From the NCBI GenBank assembly GCA_964616875.1, contig CAZTSJ010000097.1, forward strand, positions 1-7,023: a DNA stretch of 7,023 nucleotides, given 5' to 3'. Each line of letters starts with the position of its first letter. The stretch's first letter is position 1. A model generated the notes under the pieces. The model ran no database searches and was not told where the DNA came from. It worked only from the letters and a program-made list of their open reading frames with translations. Shown piece by piece: positions 1 to 5,950 of this stretch. This stretch comes from RBG-16-66-20 sp964616875. Its GTDB lineage: Bacteria; Pseudomonadota; Gammaproteobacteria; Burkholderiales; SG8-39. Both the position numbers and the translations under genes were made by a program.

Positions 1-619
1 TCCGCTTGCGTCCGTCGAGCATCTGGGTCGCCAGTTTCATGGCGCGTGCATGGTCCTCGAGCTGGCGGAACACGGCCACCGACCCTTTGCTCGATGCGTC
101 TGTCAGTAAGGCAATCCGTTTCGCGGAGGGAACCAATTCGCGTAGCAATTCGAGCTGCTTTCCTACGATCTCGATGGTCATGTTCGAGGTCCCCGTGACG
201 TTGCCACCCGGGCGCGCCAGGCTCGCGACGAGCCCGGATCCGACCGGATTCCCGGACGCCGAGAAGACGATGGGGATGGTCGAGGTAGCCTTCATTGCGG
301 CGATCGTGGACGGCGTGGCGGGGCAAACGATGATGTCGGGCTTGAGCGCCACCAGTTCGGCAGCGAGCGCGGGCAGTCGGTCCAGGGCTCCGCGCGCGTA
401 GCGCGCCTCGTAGGCGACATCGTTGCCGTCGGCAAGGACTAGTTCTCTGAGCCGGTCGCGAAAGACCCGCCAATTGTCATCGCGTGCGCTTTCAACGGCG
501 TCGTCAAAGATGGCGATCCGGTAGACGCGTTTGGCGGGTTGCGCTAGGAGGGTGCGCGGCGCGGCAAGGGCAGCTCCGCTCAGTGCTACGAAGGTCCGGC
601 GATCAATCCGGGCGTTCAT
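1..619 (-). CDS. ABC transporter substrate-binding protein (ABC_sub_bind family), 3' part off the left edge
   Basis: This is the first 206 residues of a periplasmic solute-binding protein of the ABC_sub_bind family, often labelled a tryptophan/tyrosine-type receptor. It would deliver a small ligand to an ABC permease that is not visible here. The N-terminus reads RIDRRTFVALSGAALAA and then LLAQ, a twin-arginine signal with a cleavable hydrophobic stretch, so Tat export is likely. Family hallmarks are PSTIAAMKATSTIPIVFSAS (residues 103-122) and the signature GNPVGSGLVASLARPGGN at 123-140, followed by VTGTS. The second lobe begins near AKRIALLTDAS at residue 167. The ATG at 619-617 is chosen because it directly precedes the Tat motif. 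It lies inside the antitoxin gene (17-base same-strand overlap) and has no clear Shine-Dalgarno, so translational coupling is likely. The ligand is unknown, and family names for it are unreliable. Confidence 0.9.
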   Translation of the reverse strand, partial: MNARIDRRTFVALSGAALAAPRTLLAQPAKRVYRIAIFDDAVESARDDNWRVFRDRLRELVLADGNDVAYEARYARGALDRLPALAAELVALKPDIIVCPATPSTIAAMKATSTIPIVFSASGNPVGSGLVASLARPGGNVTGTSNMTIEIVGKQLELLRELVPSAKRIALLTDASSKGSVAVFRQLEDHARAMKLATQMLDGRKR

Positions 620-854
620 CGCCGGAAGATGGCGCCGCTTTCGGTGCCTTGCGCAGGTAGCGCAACAGGTCCCTCGGTTTTGCGCGGCCGGCCCGCTCCA
701 CGAGAAAGGTTTCGGCAGATCGCATGCTGCCAACCTTCTCCGCTACGGCAGCGGCGATGAATTGATTCAGCGAGACTCCATCCGCCTTGGCGAGTTGGGC
801 GGCCGCGGTCTTGACCGACGTGGGCAGTTTCAAGGGATACGCGCTCTTGCTCAT
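603..854 (-). CDS. Ribbon-helix-helix antitoxin (HicB-family/Arc-like) paired with PIN toxin
   Basis: This 83-residue protein resembles the short 'HicB family' antitoxins that keep only the ribbon-helix-helix DNA-binding part. A beta strand at YPLKLP (6-11) is followed by a helix around 12-24 and a second helix around 28-42 (SLNQFIAAAVAEKVG), the usual Arc/MetJ fold in which dimers place the strand in the DNA major groove. The C-terminal half (about 48-83, with AGRAKPRDLLRYLRKAP) is the expected toxin-binding segment. The ATG overlaps the toxin stop codon in an ATGA arrangement, which supports coupled translation. Antitoxins of this kind usually repress their own operon together with the toxin. 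A candidate operator lies upstream of the toxin at 1288-1313. The pairing and the fold are well supported, whereas neutralisation and autoregulation are inferred from the family. Confidence 0.85.
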   Translation of the reverse strand: MSKSAYPLKLPTSVKTAAAQLAKADGVSLNQFIAAAVAEKVGSMRSAETFLVERAGRAKPRDLLRYLRKAPKAAPSSGDERPD

Positions 855-1276
855 GTTCTCAATTCCTTCAATAGATCGCCGGGCGTGACCACCCGCAAGC
901 CGAACCTTCTCGCCGCCGCCGCGAAGTCCACGATATTGTGCGTGACCAGCGCGTCGGCGTGTCCGTTGATCGCCGCCTCCAACACCATTTCATCGGCGGG
1001 GTCGCCGAGCTGAGGACGCCATTGAAAATGCACCTCGACTCCTTCCGACGCGCTGGCGAATGCTGCAAGGAACCCCGCTACATCCGCCTCGCTCATGCCT
1101 GTCGCAAGACGCTGTTCGGCTCTCAGCAGCACCTCCTCGTACTCGAGAAACAGGGACGTCGTTACCAATGGCCTGACTTCCCCCTCCGCCACAAGCGCCA
1201 ACAGCGCATTGCTCGCACCCCTTCTGCTTCTCAGTCCGGCTACAAGCACAGAGGTGTCGATCACTGCCCGTAGCAT
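851..1276 (-). CDS. PIN-domain toxin of a type II toxin-antitoxin system (COG1569-like)
   Basis: This 141-residue PIN-domain protein is probably a metal-dependent RNase toxin. Family features are the N-terminal strand with the first acid (AVIDTSVLVAGL, D7), a mid-protein acidic helix (LFLEYEEVLLR, E45 and E47/E48), the block GDPADEMVLEAAINGHADALVTHN (D92, D95) and the C-terminal VTPGDLLKEL. The acid that many PIN proteins carry in a T-G-D motif is replaced here by T-H-N, with an aspartate three residues on (D117); I recall similar versions in related toxins. The ATG at 1276-1274 sits 6 bases after a TATCCT hexamer and has no properly spaced Shine-Dalgarno, so the mRNA may be leaderless. The gene is first in the module, and its stop overlaps the antitoxin start. 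Toxicity itself is inferred from the family. Confidence 0.87.
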   Translation of the reverse strand: MLRAVIDTSVLVAGLRSRRGASNALLALVAEGEVRPLVTTSLFLEYEEVLLRAEQRLATGMSEADVAGFLAAFASASEGVEVHFQWRPQLGDPADEMVLEAAINGHADALVTHNIVDFAAAARRFGLRVVTPGDLLKELRT

Positions 1277-1282
1277 ACCTAT

Positions 1283-1313
1283 AGGATATCACATCACCGG
1301 TGATGTTAGTGAT
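1283..1313 (-). promoter_or_regulatory. Candidate toxin-antitoxin operator and extended -10 promoter
   Basis: Upstream of the toxin lies a perfect 16-base palindrome, ACATCACCGGTGATGT (1291-1306). Four ATCAC/GTGAT half-sites are present: direct ATCAC copies at 1288-1292 and 1293-1297, and GTGAT copies at 1300-1304 and 1309-1313. On the minus strand the end of the palindrome runs into TGATATCCT (1291-1283), an extended -10, six bases before the toxin ATG. The palindrome would therefore sit in the promoter spacer, where a bound ribbon-helix-helix antitoxin would block RNA polymerase. No good -35 hexamer is seen. The palindrome is directly visible; its role is inferred. Confidence 0.55.
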
Positions 1314-1322
1314 GGCAAGGTC

Positions 1323-1925
1323 TCAGGTCGAGTAGATCCAGGGGCGGCGCTTGCGGTCGGCGGCCTGGAAGGCGGCGATCTTCGGCTCCATGGCAAGGGT
1401 CAGGCCGATTTCATCCAGTCCTTCGAGCAGCATCTTCCGGTTGCGCGGCGCGACCTCGAAATGCACCGAACCGTTGATGGTCTGCGTCTCGAGGTCAACC
1501 GTGAAGGGCTTCGCCGCCGGCGCGGCGGCTTCCTGGGCCAGCGCCGCCACCGCGGCCTCTGGCAGGACGATCGCCAGCAGGCCGTTCTGGAAGCAGTTGT
1601 TGAAGAAGATCTGGCCGAAGGAGGGCGCGATCACGCAGCGCACCCCCAGGCTGGCGAGCGCCCAGACCGCGACTTCGCGCGAGCTGCCGGTACCGAAGAA
1701 CTCGCCGCAGACCAGGATCTTCGCGCCGCGGTAGCGCGGCTGGTTGAGGACGAATTCCGGGTTGTCCGCGCCGCCAGGCAGGTAGCGCACCATTTCGAAG
1801 GCGTACTTGCCGAGTTCCTCTTTCGGCGTGCCGGTGCAGCGCTCGATGCGGATGATCAAGTCGGTATCGACGTTCTTCTTCAGGTACGGCGCCGCGATGG
1901 CCGTCAGGGTTTTGAATTTGTCCAC
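1323..1925 (-). CDS. leuD: LeuD-like small subunit of 3-isopropylmalate dehydratase-type hydro-lyase
   Basis: This 200-residue swivel-domain subunit is expected to pair with the adjacent LeuC-like subunit and isomerise a malate-type hydroxy acid by dehydration and rehydration. Family motifs are NVDTDLII (18-25), FFGTGSSREVAVWAL (76-90), APSFGQIFFNNCFQNGLL (100-117) and a C-terminal DEIGLTL (171-177). Two places differ from biosynthetic LeuD. The conserved proline after DTDxII is arginine, giving RIERCTG, in the loop known to set substrate choice in this family. The usual FGCGSSREHAPWAL has become FGTGSSREVAVWAL. The start is GTG at 1925-1923, chosen because the following DKFKTLTAIAAP matches the family N-terminus; no Shine-Dalgarno precedes it. 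It lies 12 bases after leuC and is the last gene of the operon. The fold and pairing are certain, but isopropylmalate as substrate is doubtful. Confidence 0.93.
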   Translation of the reverse strand: MDKFKTLTAIAAPYLKKNVDTDLIIRIERCTGTPKEELGKYAFEMVRYLPGGADNPEFVLNQPRYRGAKILVCGEFFGTGSSREVAVWALASLGVRCVIAPSFGQIFFNNCFQNGLLAIVLPEAAVAALAQEAAAPAAKPFTVDLETQTINGSVHFEVAPRNRKMLLEGLDEIGLTLAMEPKIAAFQAADRKRRPWIYST

Positions 1926-1937
1926 GTTATTTTTTTA

Positions 1938-3305
1938 CTACTGAGAAAAAGAACGAACATCGGTGATCTCTCCGGCGATCGCCGCCGCGGCGGCCATCGC
2001 CGGGCTGGCGAGGTGGGTGCGCGCCTGCGGGCCCTGGCGGCCGACGAAATTGCGGTTCGAGGTGGAAACGCAGCGCGCCTTCGGCTCGACGACCTCGCCG
2101 TTCACGCCCACGCACATCGAGCAGCCGGCTTCGCGCCACTCGAAGCCCGCGGCGAGGAAGATCTCGTGCAGCCCTTCGGCTTCGGCGTCCTGCTTGATGC
2201 GCCAGGAGCCGGGCACCACCCAGGCCTTGACGTGCTTCGCCGCCTTGCGCCCGCGCACGATCTCGGCCGCCGCGCGCAGGTCGGGCAGGCGCGAATTGGT
2301 GCAGGAGCCGATGAATACGCGGTCGATCCTGGTGCCCGCAATGGGCTTGCCCTCGGTGAGGCCCATGTAGGCGAGCGCCTCGGGCTTGTTGCCGGGAATC
2401 CTGCCGTCCACGCCGATCACGTCCTCGGGGCTGGTGCCCCAGGTGATCTGCGGCGCCAGCGCCGAGCAATCCAGCACATGCTCCTTGTCGAACTTCGCCG
2501 CCGCGTCGCTGGGCAGCGTTTTCCAGTGTGCCACCGCCTGCTCCCAGAGCGCGCCCGCGGGCGCATGGCGCCGGCCTTTCAAGTAGGCGAAGGTTTTTTC
2601 GTCGGGTGCCATCATGCCGGTCTTGGAGCCCAGTTCGATGGAGAGGTTGCACACCGTCATGCGGCCTTCCATCTCCAGGTCGCGGATCGCCTCGCCCGCG
2701 TACTCCACCGCATATCCCACGCCGCCCGCGGTGCCGATCTTGCCGATCAGCGCGAGGATCAGGTCCTTGGCGGTGATGCCACGCGCGGGCTTGCCCGTGA
2801 AGGTCGCGCGCATGGTTTTGGGCCGCTGTTGCACGATGGTCTGCGTCGCGAGCACGTGCGTGCACTCGCTGGTGCCGATGCCCCAGGCGAGCGCGCCAAG
2901 CGCGCCGTGGGTGCAGGTGTGGCTGTCGCCGCAAAGCAGCGTGCTGCCCGGCAGCGTGAAGCCCAGTTCCGGCCCCACGACGTGCACGATGCCCTGGCCG
3001 TCCTGGCCGATGTCGTAGATTTTCACGCCGGTGCGTTTGCTCTCGACGCGAAAGCTCTCGATCATCTTGTCCGCCCAGGGCGCGTTGCCGCCCTTGGCTC
3101 CGGGCACGGTGGAGACGACGTGGTCCATGGAGCCGATGGTGAGTTCCGGGTTGCGCACCCCGATGCCGCGCGCTTTGAGCTCGAGCTGGCCGCGCTGGCC
3201 GGAGAGCTCGTGCATCAGGTGCCGGTCGACGTGCAGCAGGTGCACGCCGTTGCCTAGATCCTCGACCACATGCTGATCCCAGATTTTGTCGAACAGGGTT
3301 TTCAA
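1938..3305 (-). CDS. leuC: LeuC-like large subunit of 3-isopropylmalate dehydratase-type hydro-lyase ([4Fe-4S])
   Basis: This 455-residue protein, about the usual LeuC length, is the iron-sulfur catalytic subunit. The cluster cysteines are C335 (GSCTNSR) and C395/C398 (GCSMC). Other signatures are CGDSHTCTHG (125-134), GIGTSE (142-147), IGKIGTAGGVGY (187-198), MEGRMTVCN (212-220), TWGTSPE (288-294) and TSNRNFVGRQG (415-425). The region after DRHLMHEL lacks the usual TSPQAFEGLR block of biosynthetic LeuC and reads SGQRGQLELKARG, then SMDHVVST in place of the familiar DHNVPT. This points to a paralogue with another substrate. The start is a TTG at 3305-3303 that overlaps the dehydrogenase stop (TTGA), so translation is coupled; no ATG lies near the conserved KTLFDKIWDQHVV beginning. 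Superfamily and subunit role are certain, while the exact reaction is open (isopropylmalate, citramalate or dimethylmalate-like acids). Confidence 0.94.
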   Translation of the reverse strand: MKTLFDKIWDQHVVEDLGNGVHLLHVDRHLMHELSGQRGQLELKARGIGVRNPELTIGSMDHVVSTVPGAKGGNAPWADKMIESFRVESKRTGVKIYDIGQDGQGIVHVVGPELGFTLPGSTLLCGDSHTCTHGALGALAWGIGTSECTHVLATQTIVQQRPKTMRATFTGKPARGITAKDLILALIGKIGTAGGVGYAVEYAGEAIRDLEMEGRMTVCNLSIELGSKTGMMAPDEKTFAYLKGRRHAPAGALWEQAVAHWKTLPSDAAAKFDKEHVLDCSALAPQITWGTSPEDVIGVDGRIPGNKPEALAYMGLTEGKPIAGTRIDRVFIGSCTNSRLPDLRAAAEIVRGRKAAKHVKAWVVPGSWRIKQDAEAEGLHEIFLAAGFEWREAGCSMCVGVNGEVVEPKARCVSTSNRNFVGRQGPQARTHLASPAMAAAAAIAGEITDVRSFSQ

Positions 3306-3985
3306 CGTGGATAGGAGCCGTTGTTGACGTCGAGGGTGGTGCCGTTAATGTACTCCGGGCAGGCTGAGCCGAGCCAGAGAATCGCCTGCGCCACCTCTTC
3401 GGGGCGGCAGACGCGGCCCGAGTAGACCGATTTCGTGACGCCGTCCTTGCGCGACTGCGGCAACTGGTCGTACATCGCGGTCTGCGTCGGGCCGGGCGCC
3501 ACAGCATTGACCAGCACGCCGTGCGGCCCGAGTTCCCTCGCCCAGGCCTTGGTCAGGTTGAGAATCCCGGCCTTGGTGATGCCGTACCAGAGATCCGGGT
3601 GCCCGGTGAAGGCCGCCACCGAGCCGACGTTGACGATGCGGCCGGACTTTCTCGCTTTCATTTGAGGCGCGAACGCTGTGATCAGCGCAACGGGCGCCTC
3701 GATATTCACCGTCAGAACTTCGCGCTTGTTTGCTTCTGGAATCGAATCGTAGGGGTCGCAGAACAGCACTCCGGCGTTGTTTACCAGAGTGTGCACTTCA
3801 CGTTCGGCAAGCTTCTTGATCTCTGAAAGATTCCGAAGATCGAACTCGATGCGCTCCGCGTCCTTCAGGTCAAAGCCGGAAAAGTCCCTGTCCAGGGCAA
3901 GCACCTTCCACCCTGCCTTGTGGAATTCGCGCGCAGTGGCCAGGCCGATGCCGCGGCCCGCGCCCGTAACGAGAACGGTGTTCAT
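3302..3985 (-). CDS. Short-chain dehydrogenase/reductase (SDR), NAD(P)-dependent
   Basis: This 227-residue classical SDR probably interconverts an alcohol and a ketone in the cytoplasm. Motifs in order are the cofactor loop TGAGRGIG (7-14), acidic D32 at the end of the second strand (suggesting NAD over NADP), NNAG (69-72), catalytic N94, S122, Y134 and K138 (YGITK), and the APGPTQTAM loop (163-171). It is shorter than the usual 250 residues, mainly because the stretch between the second strand and NNAG is compact. The ATG at 3985 is fixed by the conserved VLVTGAG beginning. It is the first gene of the operon with the LeuCD-like pair and diverges from the monooxygenase across only 31 bases, which suggests shared control. 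A role beside a Baeyer-Villiger enzyme would fit making its ketone substrate; this is inferred and the substrate is unknown. Confidence 0.92.
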   Translation of the reverse strand: MNTVLVTGAGRGIGLATAREFHKAGWKVLALDRDFSGFDLKDAERIEFDLRNLSEIKKLAEREVHTLVNNAGVLFCDPYDSIPEANKREVLTVNIEAPVALITAFAPQMKARKSGRIVNVGSVAAFTGHPDLWYGITKAGILNLTKAWARELGPHGVLVNAVAPGPTQTAMYDQLPQSRKDGVTKSVYSGRVCRPEEVAQAILWLGSACPEYINGTTLDVNNGSYPR

Positions 3986-3990
3986 CGGCG

Positions 3991-4009
3991 GATTCTAAAG
4001 GTTAGAATC
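3991..4009. promoter_or_regulatory. Palindromic divergent promoter/operator between SDR and monooxygenase
   Basis: The 31-base gap between two divergent start codons contains the inverted repeat GATTCTA-AAGGT-TAGAATC (7-base perfect arms, 5-base centre). Each strand reads TAGAAT, a good -10 hexamer. On the plus strand it is at 4003-4008, 8 bases before the monooxygenase ATG. On the minus strand it is at 3997-3992, 6 bases before the dehydrogenase ATG. That spacing would start transcription at or next to each ATG, giving leaderless mRNAs; no convincing Shine-Dalgarno is present for either gene. The -35 regions would lie inside the opposite gene and are weak. A regulator bound to the palindrome would control both genes. 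The repeat is seen directly; promoter function is inferred. Confidence 0.5.
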
Positions 4010-4016
4010 GAGCGCA

Positions 4017-5642
4017 ATGCATTTCGACGCACTGATCATCGGCGCAGGCTTCGCGGGGCTCTACCAGCTCCATTGCCTGCGCGACCGCCTGGGGCTGCGC
4101 GTCAGAGTGCTGGAGGCGGGCGGCGACCTCGGCGGCACCTGGTACTGGAACCGGTATCCGGGCGCGCGCTGCGACTCCGAAAGCCACGCCTACCGGTACT
4201 TCTTCTCCCGCGAGCTGAACGACGAGTGGGAATCCACCGAGCGCTACCCCGGCCCGCCGGAGATCCGCGCCTATCTCGACTACGTGGCGAAGAAGTTCGA
4301 CCTGCGGCGCGACATGCAATTCGACGCGCGTGTCACGACCGCTCACTACGACGAGGCGGAGAACCTCTGGCGCATCGAGACCGCGGGTGGCGAGAAGTTC
4401 TGCGCGACGTATCTCATCACCGCGGTGGGCTGCATCTCGGCGGCCAACGTGCCCGACTTGCCCGGACTGAAGGAATTCCACGGCAAGTGGTACCACACCG
4501 GCGAATGGCCGCACGAGGGCGTGGACTTCCGCGGCAAGCGCGTGGGCCAGATCGGCACCGGCTCGACCGGCATCCAGGCCGCGCCGGTGATCGCCGAGAC
4601 AGCCAGGCACCTCACCGTGTTCCAGCGCACGGCGAACTACAGTGTGCCGGCGCGTAACGCGCCGCTCACGCCCGAGTTCAAGCGCTGGGTAAAGGAGAGC
4701 TTCGAGGAGATCCGCGGCATCGCGCAGTCGACCGTCAACGGCCATGCCTTCCGCATCTCCGAGCGCAAGGTCGCCGACGTCACGCCGGAAGAGCGCGAGG
4801 CGATCTATAAGGCCGCGTGGGAGTACGGCGGGCTGCAATTTCGCGGCACGTTCTTCGATCTGCTCACCGACCGGGCCGCCAACAGCACCGCCGCGGAGTT
4901 CGTCAAGTCGCGCATCCGCGCCATCGTCAAGGACCCGGCCACGGCCGAGAACCTCACCGACATCGACCATCCGTACTCGGCCAAACGCCCGCCGATCGAC
5001 AGCGAATACTTCGAGACCTTCAACCGGCCGAACGTGGCGCTGGTCAACCTGCGCAAGGACCCGATCGAGCGCGTCACGGCGACCGGCATCAGGACGAAGA
5101 GCGGGGAGCACCCGCTCGATATCATCGTCTTTGCCACTGGCTTCGACGCCATGACCGGGACGCTGTTCAAGATCGACATCAAGGGGCGGGCAGGCAAGCC
5201 GCTGCGCGAGTACTGGAAGGGCGGGCCGCAGACCTACCTGGGCCTGCAGATGCCGGGCTTCCCGAATCTCTTCACCATCACCGGCCCGGGCAGCCCATCG
5301 GTGCTCACCAACATGCCGGTGGCCATCGAGCAGCACGTGGAGTGGATCGCCGGCTGCATCGCGCACCTGCGCAGGAACGGCATTCGGACCATCGAGCCGG
5401 CCGAAGAGTCGGTGAAGTCCTGGGGCGACCATGTGCAGGAATGCGCCCGCGCCACGCTGCTCTACGACGCCAAGCACTCCTGGTACTTCGGCAGCAATGT
5501 CGAGGGCAAGCCGCAGGTCTTCATGCCGTATTCCGGCGGCCTGCATCGCTACCGCAAGATCTGCGAGGACATCGCCGCGCGGGGCTACGAGGGCTTCGTG
5601 ATGAATCGCAACGTCTCTCTGCCTGTCCTGCAGCCTAACTAG
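4017..5642 (+). CDS. Type I Baeyer-Villiger monooxygenase (cyclohexanone-monooxygenase-like)
   Basis: This 541-residue flavoprotein is full length and similar from end to end to Acinetobacter cyclohexanone monooxygenase (about 543 residues, as I recall it). It would use FAD, NADPH and oxygen to insert an oxygen next to a ketone, giving an ester or lactone. Motifs are the FAD loop GAGFAG (9-14), GGTWYWNRYPGARCD (39-53, including conserved D53), the Baeyer-Villiger fingerprint FHGKWYHTGEWP (154-165), the NADPH loop GTGSTG (180-185), FQRTANYSVP (202-211), the active-site region AKRP with K323/R324, and ATGFD (373-377). The ATG at 4017 is supported by the conserved FDALIIGAGFAGLY beginning. It is transcribed alone, divergent from the dehydrogenase operon and convergent with the cupin gene only 9 bases beyond its stop. 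The enzyme class is sure. The true ketone (cyclic, linear or terpenoid) cannot be told. Confidence 0.95.
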   Translation: MHFDALIIGAGFAGLYQLHCLRDRLGLRVRVLEAGGDLGGTWYWNRYPGARCDSESHAYRYFFSRELNDEWESTERYPGPPEIRAYLDYVAKKFDLRRDMQFDARVTTAHYDEAENLWRIETAGGEKFCATYLITAVGCISAANVPDLPGLKEFHGKWYHTGEWPHEGVDFRGKRVGQIGTGSTGIQAAPVIAETARHLTVFQRTANYSVPARNAPLTPEFKRWVKESFEEIRGIAQSTVNGHAFRISERKVADVTPEEREAIYKAAWEYGGLQFRGTFFDLLTDRAANSTAAEFVKSRIRAIVKDPATAENLTDIDHPYSAKRPPIDSEYFETFNRPNVALVNLRKDPIERVTATGIRTKSGEHPLDIIVFATGFDAMTGTLFKIDIKGRAGKPLREYWKGGPQTYLGLQMPGFPNLFTITGPGSPSVLTNMPVAIEQHVEWIAGCIAHLRRNGIRTIEPAEESVKSWGDHVQECARATLLYDAKHSWYFGSNVEGKPQVFMPYSGGLHRYRKICEDIAARGYEGFVMNRNVSLPVLQPN

Positions 5643-5651
5643 CGCTTCCGG

Positions 5652-5945
5652 TCAGGTGGCTGCCGTTGAACCGCCCGACCCCCGCCTTGCCAATAGCACC
5701 TTTGCACCCGTCGGCCCAGCGCGTTCAGTGTGCATGACGTTGGCAGCGAGTTCGCAGACTTCGCCGGGACGATAGTTGGTTGTGCCGTCTTCGAAGGCGA
5801 GGGTGAACTGCCCCCCGACGACCAACAGCATCACTGAAAACTCATGCGTATGCAGCGGACCGTCCTTGTTGGGAACATAGTCCTTGGTCTGGAAATCACC
5901 GTAGCCTTGTTCTTGTGCGCGTTGGCGAAACTGCTCTTCGTTCAT
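5652..5945 (-). CDS. Small single-domain cupin protein
   Basis: This 97-residue cupin is a single beta-barrel likely to bind a metal. Cupin motif 1 is GPLHTHEFSVMLLVVGGQF, giving H32, H34 and E35 as ligands. Motif 2 is PGEVCELAANVMHTERAG with H72, in which the common proline before the histidine is missing. The start is taken as the ATG at 5945-5943 (MNEEQFRQRAQEQGYGDF) because relatives begin at this point and it follows the NTF2-like stop by 5 bases. A longer version from the ATG at 5987 (111 residues) is possible: it has a GAAAGG before it but would overlap the upstream gene by 37 bases. Small cupins like this act as enzymes, isomerases or ligand sensors, and no specific role can be assigned. 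It is probably co-translated with the NTF2-like gene. Confidence 0.82.
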   Translation of the reverse strand: MNEEQFRQRAQEQGYGDFQTKDYVPNKDGPLHTHEFSVMLLVVGGQFTLAFEDGTTNYRPGEVCELAANVMHTERAGPTGAKVLLARRGSGGSTAAT

Positions 5946-5950
5946 CGTGC

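Noticed and set aside
531..1013. Plus-strand 160-codon frame over the antitoxin and toxin
   Set aside because: Antisense to the overlapping toxin-antitoxin pair, with no domain and no ribosome site.
1930..1936. A run of seven T on the plus strand that could end a terminator
   Set aside because: No stable GC-rich stem precedes it on the plus strand and no plus-strand gene ends there; it is the spacer between leuC and leuD.
1095..3257. A 720-codon plus-strand open frame opposite leuC and leuD
   Set aside because: It is antisense to two genes with full family motifs and its translation is rich in R, A, G and D with no recognisable domain; long antisense frames are usual in GC-rich coding DNA.
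1927..3507. A 526-codon minus-strand frame overlapping leuC and the dehydrogenase in another frame
   Set aside because: Low-complexity arginine-rich translation with no family features, and it conflicts with two well-supported genes.
4002..5546. A 514-codon minus-strand open frame opposite the monooxygenase
   Set aside because: The monooxygenase frame matches a known family end to end; the opposite frame shows no motif and is a composition effect.
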